This document shows positions 8,337 to 16,618 of a stretch of DNA of 34,512 nt, one piece after another (positions within the stretch are counted from its first letter, which is position 1; every line of letters starts with the position of its first letter). Source of the stretch: Xylanivirga thermophila (GTDB lineage Bacteria > Bacillota > Clostridia > Caldicoprobacterales > Xylanivirgaceae); NCBI RefSeq assembly GCF_004138105.1, contig NZ_RXHQ01000029.1, positions 1 to 34,512 on the forward strand, given 5' to 3'. A model generated the notes under the pieces. The model worked only from the letters and a program-made list of their open reading frames with translations, had not been told where the DNA came from and did no database searches. The position numbers were made by a program, and so were the translations under genes.

Positions 8337-10085
8337 ATGGGTAGATATGACCTTATAAAGGACTTTGTAAAAAGACATAAATGGAAATACATATTAGGTA
8401 TATGTTTTATTCTTGGCGTTGATATATTACAGCTTATATTTCCAAAGCTATTGGGCTATATAACCGATGAACTGCAAAAAAGCAATATAGATATGAAAAT
8501 GATATCAAAATACATACTATTTCTACTGGGTATAGCATTAGGGGTCATGATATGCAGGTATCTATTTAGAATATTTATATTTGGCACAGAGAAAAAACTA
8601 GATTACGAGCTTAGAAAAAAATTATTTGATCATCTTTTAACCCTGTCCCCTTCATTTTATAATACGCATAAGACCGGAGATCTTATGGCCCATGCTACAA
8701 ACGATGTAAATGCCGTACGCATGGCTATGGGTACTGGTGTGCTCCTTAGCACAGACACCCTATTCCTTACCATATCAGTACTTGTAATAATGTTTAAAAC
8801 TATAGATGTAAAATTAACATTCATGGTTTTGATACCTCTATTGTCAATAGGTATTCTATCTATATTCTTTGGCAAAGTAGTACATAAGCGATTTACCGCC
8901 GTACAGGAGGCCTTTTCCGGCCTCACCGATAAGGTACAGGAAACCTTATCAGGTATTAGGGTAGTAAAATCCTTTGTACAGGAAGAATATGAAAAGGCGA
9001 ATTTTGAAGAGGTAAGCACTAATGCATTCGATAAAAATATGAAGATGGCAAAACTTTGGGGTGCTGCCCTTCCCTTTGCACAATTTGTAGCCACTATAAG
9101 CTTTATAATAATGATCGGATACGGTGGCATTAAAGTTATGTATGGAGATATTTCCCTTGGGGACTTTATAGCATTTAACACCTATCTTGGTATGCTAGTA
9201 TGGCCCATGATGGCCTTTGGTTGGGTAATAAGCTTAATCCAAAGGGGATTAGCATCCCTTGATAGATTAAATAGTATAATGTGCATAAAACCGGAGATAA
9301 CAGATAAGGAGGCTGGTGACATAAGGAAGATACAAGGTCATATACTATTTGATAATCTCACTTTTTCATATATGAACGATGATAAACCGGTATTGAAAAA
9401 CATAAACCTTGATATACCTTCCGGCAGCACCCTTGCAATAACCGGTGGTACTGGCAGTGGCAAAACCACACTGGTAAACCTCATACTCCGTATGTATGAA
9501 GGATATATATCAGGCAATATCTATATAGATGGGCATGAATTAAAGAAAATACCACTATCCGCACTTCGGAGGAATATAGGATATGTACCGCAGGATAATT
9601 TTTTATTCTCTTCTACACTCAAGGAGAATATCGCATTCGGAAATATAGATGCCAGCATGGAAGATATAGAACAATCAACTAAAATAGCACAGGTATATGA
9701 CGATATATTATCTTTTCCAGAAGGTTTTGATACGATAGTAGGGGAGAGGGGTGTCACATTATCAGGTGGTCAAAAACAGCGTGTATCAATAGCCAGGGCA
9801 ATAATACTAGATCCCAAAATCCTTATAATGGACGATGCCCTCTCAGCTGTGGACACTCAAACAGAAGAAATAATACTAAATAACCTCAAAAATATACTTG
9901 CTAAAAGAACAAGCATAATAATAGCCCATAGAATATCCACTATAGAAAATGCAGATAATATAATCTTTTTAGAAGGCGGGGAAATAGTAGAACAGGGGAC
10001 CCATGAGGAACTTTTAGCATTAAAGGGCAAATACTATGACCTATATCAAAGGCAGCTTCTAGAAGAACAGGTAGAAGAGGCTTAG
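8337..10085 (+). CDS. ABC exporter subunit with degenerate catalytic site (BmrC/LmrC-like)
   Basis: A 582-residue half-transporter with six membrane helices (about residues 18-300) and a C-terminal ATPase. Walker A is GGTGSGKTT (370-378), the signature LSGGQ is at 475-479 and the switch His is 531. At the catalytic-base position after Walker B it has Asp500 (LIMDD) instead of Glu. Such a substitution is typical of one subunit in heterodimeric multidrug exporters such as BmrCD, LmrCD and TM287/288. The ATG has TGGAGG upstream. The partner gene follows after 15 bases. Role: drug or lipid-like export across the cell membrane; the substrate is unknown. Confidence 0.92.
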   Translation: MGRYDLIKDFVKRHKWKYILGICFILGVDILQLIFPKLLGYITDELQKSNIDMKMISKYILFLLGIALGVMICRYLFRIFIFGTEKKLDYELRKKLFDHLLTLSPSFYNTHKTGDLMAHATNDVNAVRMAMGTGVLLSTDTLFLTISVLVIMFKTIDVKLTFMVLIPLLSIGILSIFFGKVVHKRFTAVQEAFSGLTDKVQETLSGIRVVKSFVQEEYEKANFEEVSTNAFDKNMKMAKLWGAALPFAQFVATISFIIMIGYGGIKVMYGDISLGDFIAFNTYLGMLVWPMMAFGWVISLIQRGLASLDRLNSIMCIKPEITDKEAGDIRKIQGHILFDNLTFSYMNDDKPVLKNINLDIPSGSTLAITGGTGSGKTTLVNLILRMYEGYISGNIYIDGHELKKIPLSALRRNIGYVPQDNFLFSSTLKENIAFGNIDASMEDIEQSTKIAQVYDDILSFPEGFDTIVGERGVTLSGGQKQRVSIARAIILDPKILIMDDALSAVDTQTEEIILNNLKNILAKRTSIIIAHRISTIENADNIIFLEGGEIVEQGTHEELLALKGKYYDLYQRQLLEEQVEEA

Positions 10086-10100
10086 AGAGGAGTGAAAACT

Positions 10101-12182
10101 ATGGATAATTACGAAATGGAAGAACAGATGGAAAAGGGATATGACAGAGCCCTTATGAAACGTCTTTTAAAATTTGCCAAGCCATATTGGCATCTAATAC
10201 TTATATCCATACTGCTTTTATTGGTACTTACTGTAGGTGATCTTGCAAGACCTTACTTCATAAAGATGGCTATAGATGACCATATAAATGTCTATGGAAG
10301 ACAATATATGGTCTTTGATAAAGGAAAAGGGCCACAAAAAGGCATTATATTTGATAATAAGGAATGGGTCCAGCTTGACAAAAAAAATAACACTAATATA
10401 GATGGTGGGAAAATATATGCATTTTTACAATATGGTAAAGACGCATATATGGTGGAAGGTGAATTACCAAAGGATAAACAGGATATATCCATAATACAAA
10501 AAAATCAAGCATACTATATAAAAACTCCTGACAAAGAAATTTCTGCAATTCCTATCCCTAAAGATAACTTAAAACTATTTAGAGCTCCTGATGTGGAAGC
10601 ACTAAAAAAACTCGCTATAATCTTTTTGATCCTCATAATTGTGATTTTGATAATAAACTACATACAGGTAATTTTACTCCAGTATACTGGCCAAAGGATA
10701 ATATATGATATGAGAAATCAAATATTTTCCCACCTATTGAATCTATCCCTATCTTTTTATGATAAAAACCCAGTGGGAAAATTAGTAACCCGTATAACAA
10801 ATGATACAGAGACTTTAAATGAGATGTATACAGGAGTACTTGTAAATATGTTTAAAGACATCTTTATGTTGATAGGCATAATAGTCATAATGTTTAGGAT
10901 AAATACCAAACTGGCGCTTATAAGTATGGCATCCATGCCAGTTATAGTATTGATAACCATTGTATTTAGAACAAAGGCCCGAAAGGCCCATAGGGAGGTA
11001 CGTACACAGCTGTCTAAAATAAATACGTTCTTATCCGAACATATATCGGGTATGCGTATAATACAGATATTCAATCAAGAAAAAAGAAAACAAGGGGAGT
11101 TTAACGATGTAAATAATAAATATTATGATGCATCCATGAGGGAGACTAAGCTATTTGCCATATTTCGTCCTGCCATGGAGATGATATATTCCCTTGCATT
11201 GGCCCTTCTTGTATGGTATGGCGCTAGAAATATACTAAAGGGTGAAATACAATTTGGTGTACTCTTTGCATTTATAAGTTATCTGCAGATGTTTTTTCAA
11301 CCGATAAATGATATGACTGAAAAATATAATATAATGCAATCTGCCATGGCAGCATCTGAAAAGATATTTTATCTATTAGATCAAGATGATATAATTCCGC
11401 AAATACAAAATCCTGTGCATATTAATAAGATTAACGGTAAAATAGAATTTCAAAATGTATGGTTTGCTTATGAGGATGAGGATTGGGTACTAAGGGATGT
11501 AAGTTTTACGATAAATCCAGGTGAAGCAGTGGCATTTGTCGGTGCTACCGGTGCAGGCAAAACATCTATAATAAGCCTTATATGTAGATTTTATGATATA
11601 CAAAAAGGACGCATACTCATAGATGGCATTCCGATTCAAGATATTTCCCTAGATGATTTAAGAAAGAACATAGGTGTAGTTCTACAGGATGTATTTCTTT
11701 TTACCGGTGATATAGAGTCTAATATTCGCCTAAATAACCAAAATATTTCCCAGGAAAATATCGTAGAAATATCTAAATACGTAAATGCGGATACATTTAT
11801 AGAAAAACTGCCAAATAAATATGAAGAAAAGGTAATGGAGAGGGGATCGACATTATCTTCTGGTCAAAGACAGCTATTAGCTTTTGCACGAGCTTTGGCA
11901 TTTAATCCATCCATATTGGTACTAGACGAAGCCACGGCCAATATAGATACGGAAACGGAAATGCTTATACAAGAGGCACTAGCAAAGCTCATAAAGGGAC
12001 GTACTACCATTGCCATAGCCCACAGACTATCTACAATACAACACGCTGACAAGATAATAGTACTCCATAAAGGTAAAATACGTGAGATGGGCAACCATGA
12101 AGAATTGTTAAAACAGAAAGGTCTCTATTACAGGCTTTATGAATTGCAATATAAAAATCACAAAAAAGATGAAGTTGTATAA
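10101..12182 (+). CDS. ABC exporter subunit with canonical catalytic site (BmrD/LmrD-like)
   Basis: A 693-residue half-transporter, partner of the preceding gene. Walker A is GATGAGKT (481-488), and the catalytic Glu610 in LVLDEA is intact. Its signature is LSSGQ (585-589), a departure from LSGGQ. Together with Asp500 of the partner this gives one consensus and one degenerate ATP site. An insertion of about 100 hydrophilic residues (64-167) follows the first membrane helix and would lie outside the cell. A similar extracellular domain is known in BmrD. ATG 10101 is chosen because AGGAG is 8 bases upstream; a GTG at 10092 overlaps that site. The last 14 codons are repeated at about 15.9 kb. 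Confidence 0.92.
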   Translation: MDNYEMEEQMEKGYDRALMKRLLKFAKPYWHLILISILLLLVLTVGDLARPYFIKMAIDDHINVYGRQYMVFDKGKGPQKGIIFDNKEWVQLDKKNNTNIDGGKIYAFLQYGKDAYMVEGELPKDKQDISIIQKNQAYYIKTPDKEISAIPIPKDNLKLFRAPDVEALKKLAIIFLILIIVILIINYIQVILLQYTGQRIIYDMRNQIFSHLLNLSLSFYDKNPVGKLVTRITNDTETLNEMYTGVLVNMFKDIFMLIGIIVIMFRINTKLALISMASMPVIVLITIVFRTKARKAHREVRTQLSKINTFLSEHISGMRIIQIFNQEKRKQGEFNDVNNKYYDASMRETKLFAIFRPAMEMIYSLALALLVWYGARNILKGEIQFGVLFAFISYLQMFFQPINDMTEKYNIMQSAMAASEKIFYLLDQDDIIPQIQNPVHINKINGKIEFQNVWFAYEDEDWVLRDVSFTINPGEAVAFVGATGAGKTSIISLICRFYDIQKGRILIDGIPIQDISLDDLRKNIGVVLQDVFLFTGDIESNIRLNNQNISQENIVEISKYVNADTFIEKLPNKYEEKVMERGSTLSSGQRQLLAFARALAFNPSILVLDEATANIDTETEMLIQEALAKLIKGRTTIAIAHRLSTIQHADKIIVLHKGKIREMGNHEELLKQKGLYYRLYELQYKNHKKDEVV

Positions 12183-12310
12183 AAACTTCATCTTTTTTTA
12201 ATATTCCTCATTTTTTGGGTAAAACTAATACGGAAAGGAGGCTTTATGTATGGAACTTACCAATAAGGAAAAAATGCTTCTAGAGGATCAACTGCAAGCA
12301 GAATATCTAT
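12138..12310 (+). repeat. Left copy of a 173-bp direct repeat flanking the insertion
   Basis: This segment recurs at 15902-16074 with a single difference (C at 12161, T at 15925). It covers the last codons of the exporter gene, its terminator, and the ribosome site plus first 20 codons of the coat-protein gene. Homology stops abruptly at 12310, where the foreign sequence begins. Confidence 0.98.
12166..12199 (+). terminator. Terminator of the ABC exporter operon
   Basis: AAGATGAAGTT pairs with AACTTCATCTT and is followed by T residues. It overlaps the end of the exporter gene. A second copy lies in the right-hand direct repeat. Confidence 0.88.
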
Positions 12311-12372
12311 CACAAGAGCGTTTTTATCGTCCGGGTGCTTACGATAGCCATATGGAGCAAACGCCCCGATAA
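12250..12372 (+). pseudogene. Truncated CotF-like coat gene fused to foreign sequence
   Basis: The first 20 codons (MELTNKEKMLLEDQLQAEYL) are identical to the intact gene at 16014. The insertion then adds 20 unrelated codons before a TAA at 12370-12372. The ribosome site AAGGAGG is retained, so a 40-residue chimeric peptide could be made. It lacks the rest of the helical coat protein domain and is presumably non-functional. Confidence 0.8.
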
Positions 12373-12925
12373 ATTCCCCGTTGCGCCGTTTTATATCCAG
12401 TGTTTCCCGTACCTTGTCGGGGGTTTCCGCACAGTGGTTTTCATTCAACACGCCTTGAATGGAAACAACAGCTATGCTCCGCATGTTCTGCGGTTCTTTA
12501 TAACTGTCTAATGACTGATGATACACAGAGATAAAACGTACATCGTGACGGGGAAACCAGTCGTCCAGATAGTAACCCTAGTCAGCATAGTTTCCGAAAG
12601 AACGTGCAAGTTCTTTCACAATCACACAGTTGATTTTACCCTTTTGAATGTCCTCCAACATTCTTTGAAAATCATCCTATTCATCGTCTGTAGTACCGGA
12701 AATACCATCGTCAATATAATAGTCAACAATTATGTATTCGTTCCCATCATCAAAACTGGCGATATGCTCCTTGATGATTTCTTTCTGATTCGATACACTT
12801 TCCGATTCGTCTTTTTTGTCTAAATCTTCTTTTGATAGGCGGATATAAATTGCAATTCTCCAAACCCGAAATCTTGTTACTGCTGCGGGCTTGTTGTCAA
12901 TTTCTACACAACTTCTGCGTAGCAT
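12305..12925 (-). pseudogene. Large serine recombinase, 3' truncated, two in-frame TAG codons
   Basis: The N-terminal resolvase domain is recognisable: IYIRLSKEDLD with catalytic Ser31, then YIDDGISGTTDDE, FQRMLEDIQKGKINCVIVKELARSFGNYAD and the recombinase-domain part GVLNENHCAETPDKVRETLD followed by FIGAFAPYGYRKHPDDKNAL. TAG codons at 12677-12679 and 12578-12580 interrupt the frame, yet the reading is otherwise continuous for about 207 codons. The gene is cut at the edge of the 173-bp repeat, so more than half of a normal transposon-type recombinase is missing. The start has AAAGGAG upstream. Family members of this kind move clostridial transposons and conjugative elements. Confidence 0.9.
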
Positions 12926-13349
12926 ATAGCTCCTTTCCCTATCACATTACATATATATTATACCACGCTATCAGTAGTCAAATAATGTTGCGAACAGCTA
13001 ACAAAACCTGTCCAAGATATAGCTTCGGGCCAACATTAACCCAAAGTAAGTAGCGTCGCTTTGCTCCTTCTTATTATTTTCAAAATAAAAGATATTAAAT
13101 AGCTAATGATTAGTTGCAAAAATACTTTCAAAATTATATATATATTCTAACTCCGAAATATCGTAATAAAACTGTAATATTTTGTCGAATGATAAATCTT
13201 GTATAAAAGTAGAAACAGATATATAATAAAGACAGAAAGTAAATAATTGTTAATACCCAAGTCTAATTTGAAAGGCTGATTCCAATGTCCAATGAAGATA
13301 GTTAATCATCAGTAGTCCAATATTTTAAGTTAGGAAGTGAGGTGTAATT
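12926..13349. other. Intergenic region between recombinase remnant and protease
   Basis: These 424 bases hold no gene that I can support. A -10 TATAAT for the recombinase is readable on the minus strand at 12957-12962 with a poor -35. The protease promoter lies at 13199-13227. Nothing else is recognised. Confidence 0.5.
13199..13227 (+). promoter_or_regulatory. Promoter for the secreted protease gene
   Basis: TTGTAT (13199-13204) and a perfect TATAAT (13222-13227) are separated by 17 bases. Transcription would begin near 13234, leaving a leader of about 115 bases before the gene. Confidence 0.6.
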
Positions 13350-14468
13350 ATGAAGATGAAAAAAATTATCTCGTATGCGTTGTCAGCGGCTCTTATGTTG
13401 GGAATGTGTAGTGTACCCGCTTTTGCGGCGGAGCCTACACAAGACGCTACAGGGTGCTATGCCATTACAGAAGAAACACCAACGGAAATTCTTGAATATG
13501 CGAAAGGCGAGTTCCCCGAATTTTTAGGAGAACACTTAGTTAATAATGGAATTGACGCAAGTGGAAGGCAGTATTCTCTGGGGTATCCTATCAACCTTCA
13601 AGAATCAGGAGGCGTTAATCGCATTTATGATTTTCCTGTTATGCAAGATGGTAAGATTTTTGCAATTCTAACGATTTATGATGACGGCGGCGAATATTAT
13701 ACACAATTTGAAGAAAACTTGATGGCCGAAAAATTGAATACATTGCAGAATGAAACCTCTAAAACAGCCCCTATTACTTTTGTTTCAAATGACACTGGAT
13801 TTTTCGCAGTAGTAAACGATTGTGTGGAGCCGCTTACACCAGATAGCGAGATTGAAAATGCAAATGCTGTTTCCTTGATGAAAGGGAACACTGTCGGTAA
13901 TGTTGTAAATATTACTGATACACTTTCTGTAGCAGACGGTAACGGCATCGATCTTATGGAAGCCAGTAATCCTAGTCCGTTAGGAGTTGTATGTGTTCCT
14001 CAAACAGACGATGGAACTTTTGATGGTAAACAAATGGAATGGTGTGGTGCTGCGGTTTCGGCTGCAATTATCAACTATAAAAAGGGAACCTCTCTAACAG
14101 CTAAAGATGTAACAATAGAGGCGTTAGGTTCTGCTAAAGATGAAGGACTAACAAATGCCGAAGTTATTTCTATAGGTAAAAATCATGGATTATCACCGAA
14201 ATCAGGTAATCCTTTAAGTTATTCATCTGTTAAGACAGAAATTAACGGATACCGTCCGGTTTATATGCAAATGCAAAGAAAATCTGATGAGGGTAAAAAA
14301 TACCATGCACTAACCTTGATTGGATATAGTTCTTCTAAATATACTGTTCTAAATCCTTGGCAAAGTAGCAGTATAACGCTTACCAAAAAAGATAATGGTA
14401 GCGATGTAACCTATGTAACAGGAACAAGAACATATAAATGGTATACAAGTGTTTATAACTGGAAATAA
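13350..14468 (+). CDS. Secreted papain-like (C39-like fold) cysteine protease
   Basis: A 372-residue protein with a clear Sec signal peptide (KKII, hydrophobic core, cleavage after about AFA at residue 26). A middle region (about 30-205) has no motif I recognise and may act as a propeptide. The C-terminal domain has the order expected of papain-like enzymes: Gln218 in VPQTDDG, catalytic Cys232 in EWCGAAVSAAI, His319 in YHALTLIGY and Asn336 in LNPWQ. No propeptide cleavage site or wall anchor is visible, so it is probably released. Codon use differs from many host genes (3 ATA among 22 Ile codons). It has its own promoter and a strong terminator, and is intact although both flanking mobile genes are broken. 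Substrate unknown; a staphopain/streptopain-like role is only an analogy. Confidence 0.8.
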   Translation: MKMKKIISYALSAALMLGMCSVPAFAAEPTQDATGCYAITEETPTEILEYAKGEFPEFLGEHLVNNGIDASGRQYSLGYPINLQESGGVNRIYDFPVMQDGKIFAILTIYDDGGEYYTQFEENLMAEKLNTLQNETSKTAPITFVSNDTGFFAVVNDCVEPLTPDSEIENANAVSLMKGNTVGNVVNITDTLSVADGNGIDLMEASNPSPLGVVCVPQTDDGTFDGKQMEWCGAAVSAAIINYKKGTSLTAKDVTIEALGSAKDEGLTNAEVISIGKNHGLSPKSGNPLSYSSVKTEINGYRPVYMQMQRKSDEGKKYHALTLIGYSSSKYTVLNPWQSSSITLTKKDNGSDVTYVTGTRTYKWYTSVYNWK

Positions 14469-14482
14469 AAGTTCTTGTTTTT

Positions 14483-14516
14483 GGGGGAGAGTGATTTTAA
14501 ATCACTCTCCCCCTTG
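14483..14516 (+). terminator. Strong terminator after the protease gene
   Basis: A near-perfect palindrome with 15-bp arms (GGGGGAGAGTGATTT / AAATCACTCTCCCCC) separated by one base, followed by TTGTT. Its symmetry could also let it terminate from the right. Confidence 0.8.
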
Positions 14517-14525
14517 TTACGAAAT

Positions 14526-15648
14526 GTACGCTCTCGAAAACTCTGAGAGCTTTATTTTTCTATATTTCAAGGTTCAGCTTTTTAGCTTCAACCCTACTTT
14601 TTGTCTAATTTAAACTTTAAAATTTCCAGCTCTATTTACCGTTATTTTCTTTGTCTGCTTAATATTACAGCTTAAAATTCAATGCATTTTCCTTCAAAAT
14701 AGAGTTATGTTAACTAAATCTATTTTGGAGTTTTTTTATATGTCACGTGATTGCCAACTTTATAAGGATTATCAGGAAGGCCTAAAGCAAAAGCTATTGA
14801 TTCATCAAGAAAAAGAAAAAAGCAGGTTGGCTAGCCTAGATAAATCCATCACAAAGCTTTATCTACTAGACCTTGATAACCTGCTTCCCATAGTCAAGCC
14901 TTTATATGCTGATTGCGGCCGACCAGCCAAAAATCAGCAAGGGATCATTCGGTCTCTGATATTAATACTTGACCTACAAGAATATTCTATCACAAATTGG
15001 GCTTTAAGAGTAAGGAATGATTTACTTTTATTTGATATTTGTGGTTTCGATTCTACTAGTGCTCCTTCTGTTGCTTCATACTACGATCTTCTTATTCGTT
15101 TATGGATGGCATCACATATTCAACATGTAACTGGTAAGCTTAAGTTAAAGCGTTTTGAACCTAGACCTCTGTCGCTTTTGACGGTTCTACCTATTACTCA
15201 GGTGTAAGCCATTACGGTGTAAAAGTTTGCAACTGCAGGTCTAAAAGGTATATACACTGGGGCTATTGTAAACCTAAGGGCATTAAATACAGGTGTTGGG
15301 TTGCATGCCATGGTCTAGAACCTCCTAAAGAGTGTAAATTCTTATGGTAGTGTAATATATTTAAAACCTAACCATGATCCTAGAATATTTACACCGATAC
15401 CACGGTATTCAAAAGCATTTAAAGGCAAATTTAAAACCAGAACATCCGTTGAACGCTCGAATAAGAGAATGTTTGTTGATTATTCTATTGAGCACGCACG
15501 TTCACGATGCTCTATGATGAGGTTTGCTTTTGCTACCTTTGCTGCTATAAATATTCATCAATCAACTAGTATACCCTCAATAAAGACGCTTATTTTGGGT
15601 CTTATTTCCCAATTACTTTTCGAGAGGCTACGAAATAGAATAGCATAA
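14526..15648 (+). mobile_element. Decayed insertion sequence with DDE transposase
   Basis: GTACGCTCTCGAAAACT at 14526-14542 and the inverted partner at 15615-15631 match at 14 of 17 positions, giving candidate terminal inverted repeats. The right one lies within the end of the transposase frame. GCTCTC/GAGAGC at 14530-14550 also forms a hairpin at the left end. The element is about 1.1 kb. Exact ends and target duplication cannot be set. Confidence 0.6.
14707..15648 (+). pseudogene. DDE-type transposase, frameshifted
   Basis: The first part reads ADCGRPAKNQQGIIRSL, SITNWALRVRND and ICGFDSTSAPSVASYYDLL, typical of IS4/IS1182-like DDE transposases. The frame is lost near 15175. The middle part continues in another frame (DGSTYYSGVSHYGVKVCNCR to CKFLW). 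It returns to the first frame near 15345 for the C-terminal part, with RTSVERSNKR containing the probable catalytic Glu. Two frameshifts make it a pseudogene. The true start may be ATG 14740; no good ribosome site is visible. Confidence 0.85.
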
Positions 15649-15901
15649 ATTACTCAAAGATACTAAAATATTAAATAAGTAAAAATAAAACATAGAACAT
15701 AGTAAAATCAAGCCATTTTTAAGGGACTAATCGTAACAGGATATAACAAGATTTCTCCTAACCCCTCCGCCCCTTTCCCTAAGAAAAAGGGAACAGCTCA
15801 AAGGAATTTATACCCCCATCGCCTGATTACCTCTTAGCAGGGGCAAAAAATCTGTCCCTGCTATCCCATCGGCGACGGAAAATATATACCCTTCGAGCTT
15901 C
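15649..15901. other. Non-coding tail of the insertion
   Basis: No gene is visible. The right part (from about 15750) has C-rich stretches unlike the surrounding DNA and small inverted repeats, for example AGCAGGG (15836-15842) with CCCTGCT (15856-15862). It could be the end of the original mobile element. I see no recognisable attachment site. Confidence 0.4.
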
Positions 15902-16074
15902 TATGAATTGCAATATAAAAATCATAAAAAAGATGAAGTTGTATAAAAACTTCATCTTTTTTTAATATTCCTCATTTTTTGGGTAAAACTAATACGGAAA
16001 GGAGGCTTTATGTATGGAACTTACCAATAAGGAAAAAATGCTTCTAGAGGATCAACTGCAAGCAGAATATCTAT
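15902..16074 (+). repeat. Right copy of the 173-bp direct repeat
   Basis: It is identical to 12138-12310 except for T at 15925. It ends inside codon 21 of the intact coat-protein gene. The 14 terminal exporter codons in it have no upstream gene here, so this copy is the duplicated one on that side. Confidence 0.98.
15930..15963 (+). terminator. Second copy of the exporter-operon terminator
   Basis: This is the same hairpin as at 12166-12199, carried in the right direct repeat. It now sits between the insertion and the coat-protein genes and would block read-through from the insertion. Confidence 0.8.
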
Positions 16075-16226
16075 GTATAAGCAAATATAAATCGTACGAA
16101 ACTCAGGCAGTAGATCCGGAAATAAAGTATATTTTTAATATGGTTTATAAACAGGAACAGCAACATGCCAATGCTATAAAAGATCTACTAATACAAGGAG
16201 GATTTGAACCTCCTCAACAACAATAA
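16014..16226 (+). CDS. CotF-like spore coat protein, small
   Basis: A 70-residue, mainly helical protein (MELTNKEKMLLEDQLQAEYLCISKYK, given here as MELTNKEKMLLED then QLQAEYLCISKYK) with an EQQHA motif in the second helix, typical of half of the ferritin-like CotF bundle. Such pairs of short genes are common in Clostridia and are expressed late in sporulation. AAGGAGG lies 8 bases upstream of the chosen ATG; an ATG four bases earlier is out of frame and ends at once. The second coat gene follows after 17 bases. A truncated copy remains at 12250. Confidence 0.75.
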   Translation: MELTNKEKMLLEDQLQAEYLCISKYKSYETQAVDPEIKYIFNMVYKQEQQHANAIKDLLIQGGFEPPQQQ

Positions 16227-16243
16227 AAGTGGGAGGATAAAGG

Positions 16244-16555
16244 ATGTCACAGAATCAACTATCTGAAAAAGATATGCTTCAAGATTCCATAACAATTGAA
16301 AAACAAATATCATCATCATATGATACTACCATAATGGAATCTGTAAATGATCAAATAATAAAAACTCTACAGGACATACAACGTGAAGAACAAAATCATG
16401 CAAAACTGTTTATGGAAGCTATGAATAAAAGAGGATGGTATAGTGTAGAACCATCACACCCGAGTCAATATGCTCAAGATGCAGTAAATAAACAAATATC
16501 AGCACAGGTTCAACCCCGCATACAGGAACTAGATAATCAACTAAACGGAGAATAA
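16244..16555 (+). CDS. CotF-family spore coat protein
   Basis: A 103-residue CotF-domain protein. Helices from about 8-30 and 33-62 form a ferritin-like half bundle with EEQNHAKLF. The C-terminal part is Gln-rich (YAQDAVNKQISAQVQPRIQE). It is probably incorporated in the spore coat together with its small upstream partner. The ribosome site GGGAGG is good. A terminator follows directly. No metal ligand set is complete, so a structural role is more likely than an enzymatic one. Confidence 0.85.
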   Translation: MSQNQLSEKDMLQDSITIEKQISSSYDTTIMESVNDQIIKTLQDIQREEQNHAKLFMEAMNKRGWYSVEPSHPSQYAQDAVNKQISAQVQPRIQELDNQLNGE

Positions 16556-16560
16556 GAATA

Positions 16561-16600
16561 GCGGGTACATTTGAAAGTAAAAATGTACCCGCCCTTTTTT
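16561..16600 (+). terminator. Terminator of the coat gene pair
   Basis: GCGGGTACATTT pairs with AAATGTACCCGC over an 8-base loop, followed by CC and six T. Confidence 0.92.
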
Positions 16601-16618
16601 ATAACTCCTTATCAAAGT

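Larger units (their letters stand above)
12311..15901. mobile_element. Foreign insertion between long direct repeats, composite and decayed
   Basis: About 3.59 kb lies between the repeat copies. It contains a truncated serine recombinase (minus), a secreted cysteine protease (plus), a broken IS with a DDE transposase (plus) and a non-coding tail. Isoleucine codons here are mainly ATT/ATC rather than the ATA favoured by many neighbouring genes. The recombinase and transposase are both broken, so the element should no longer move by itself. Confidence 0.85.

Noticed and set aside
8657-9181. Minus-strand open frame of 174 codons inside the first exporter gene
   Set aside because: Antisense shadow of a conserved membrane domain; no ribosome site or recognisable motif.
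15750-15901. C-rich tail of the insertion as an rRNA or CRISPR fragment
   Set aside because: I could not match it to any conserved rRNA stretch, and there are no regularly spaced repeats.
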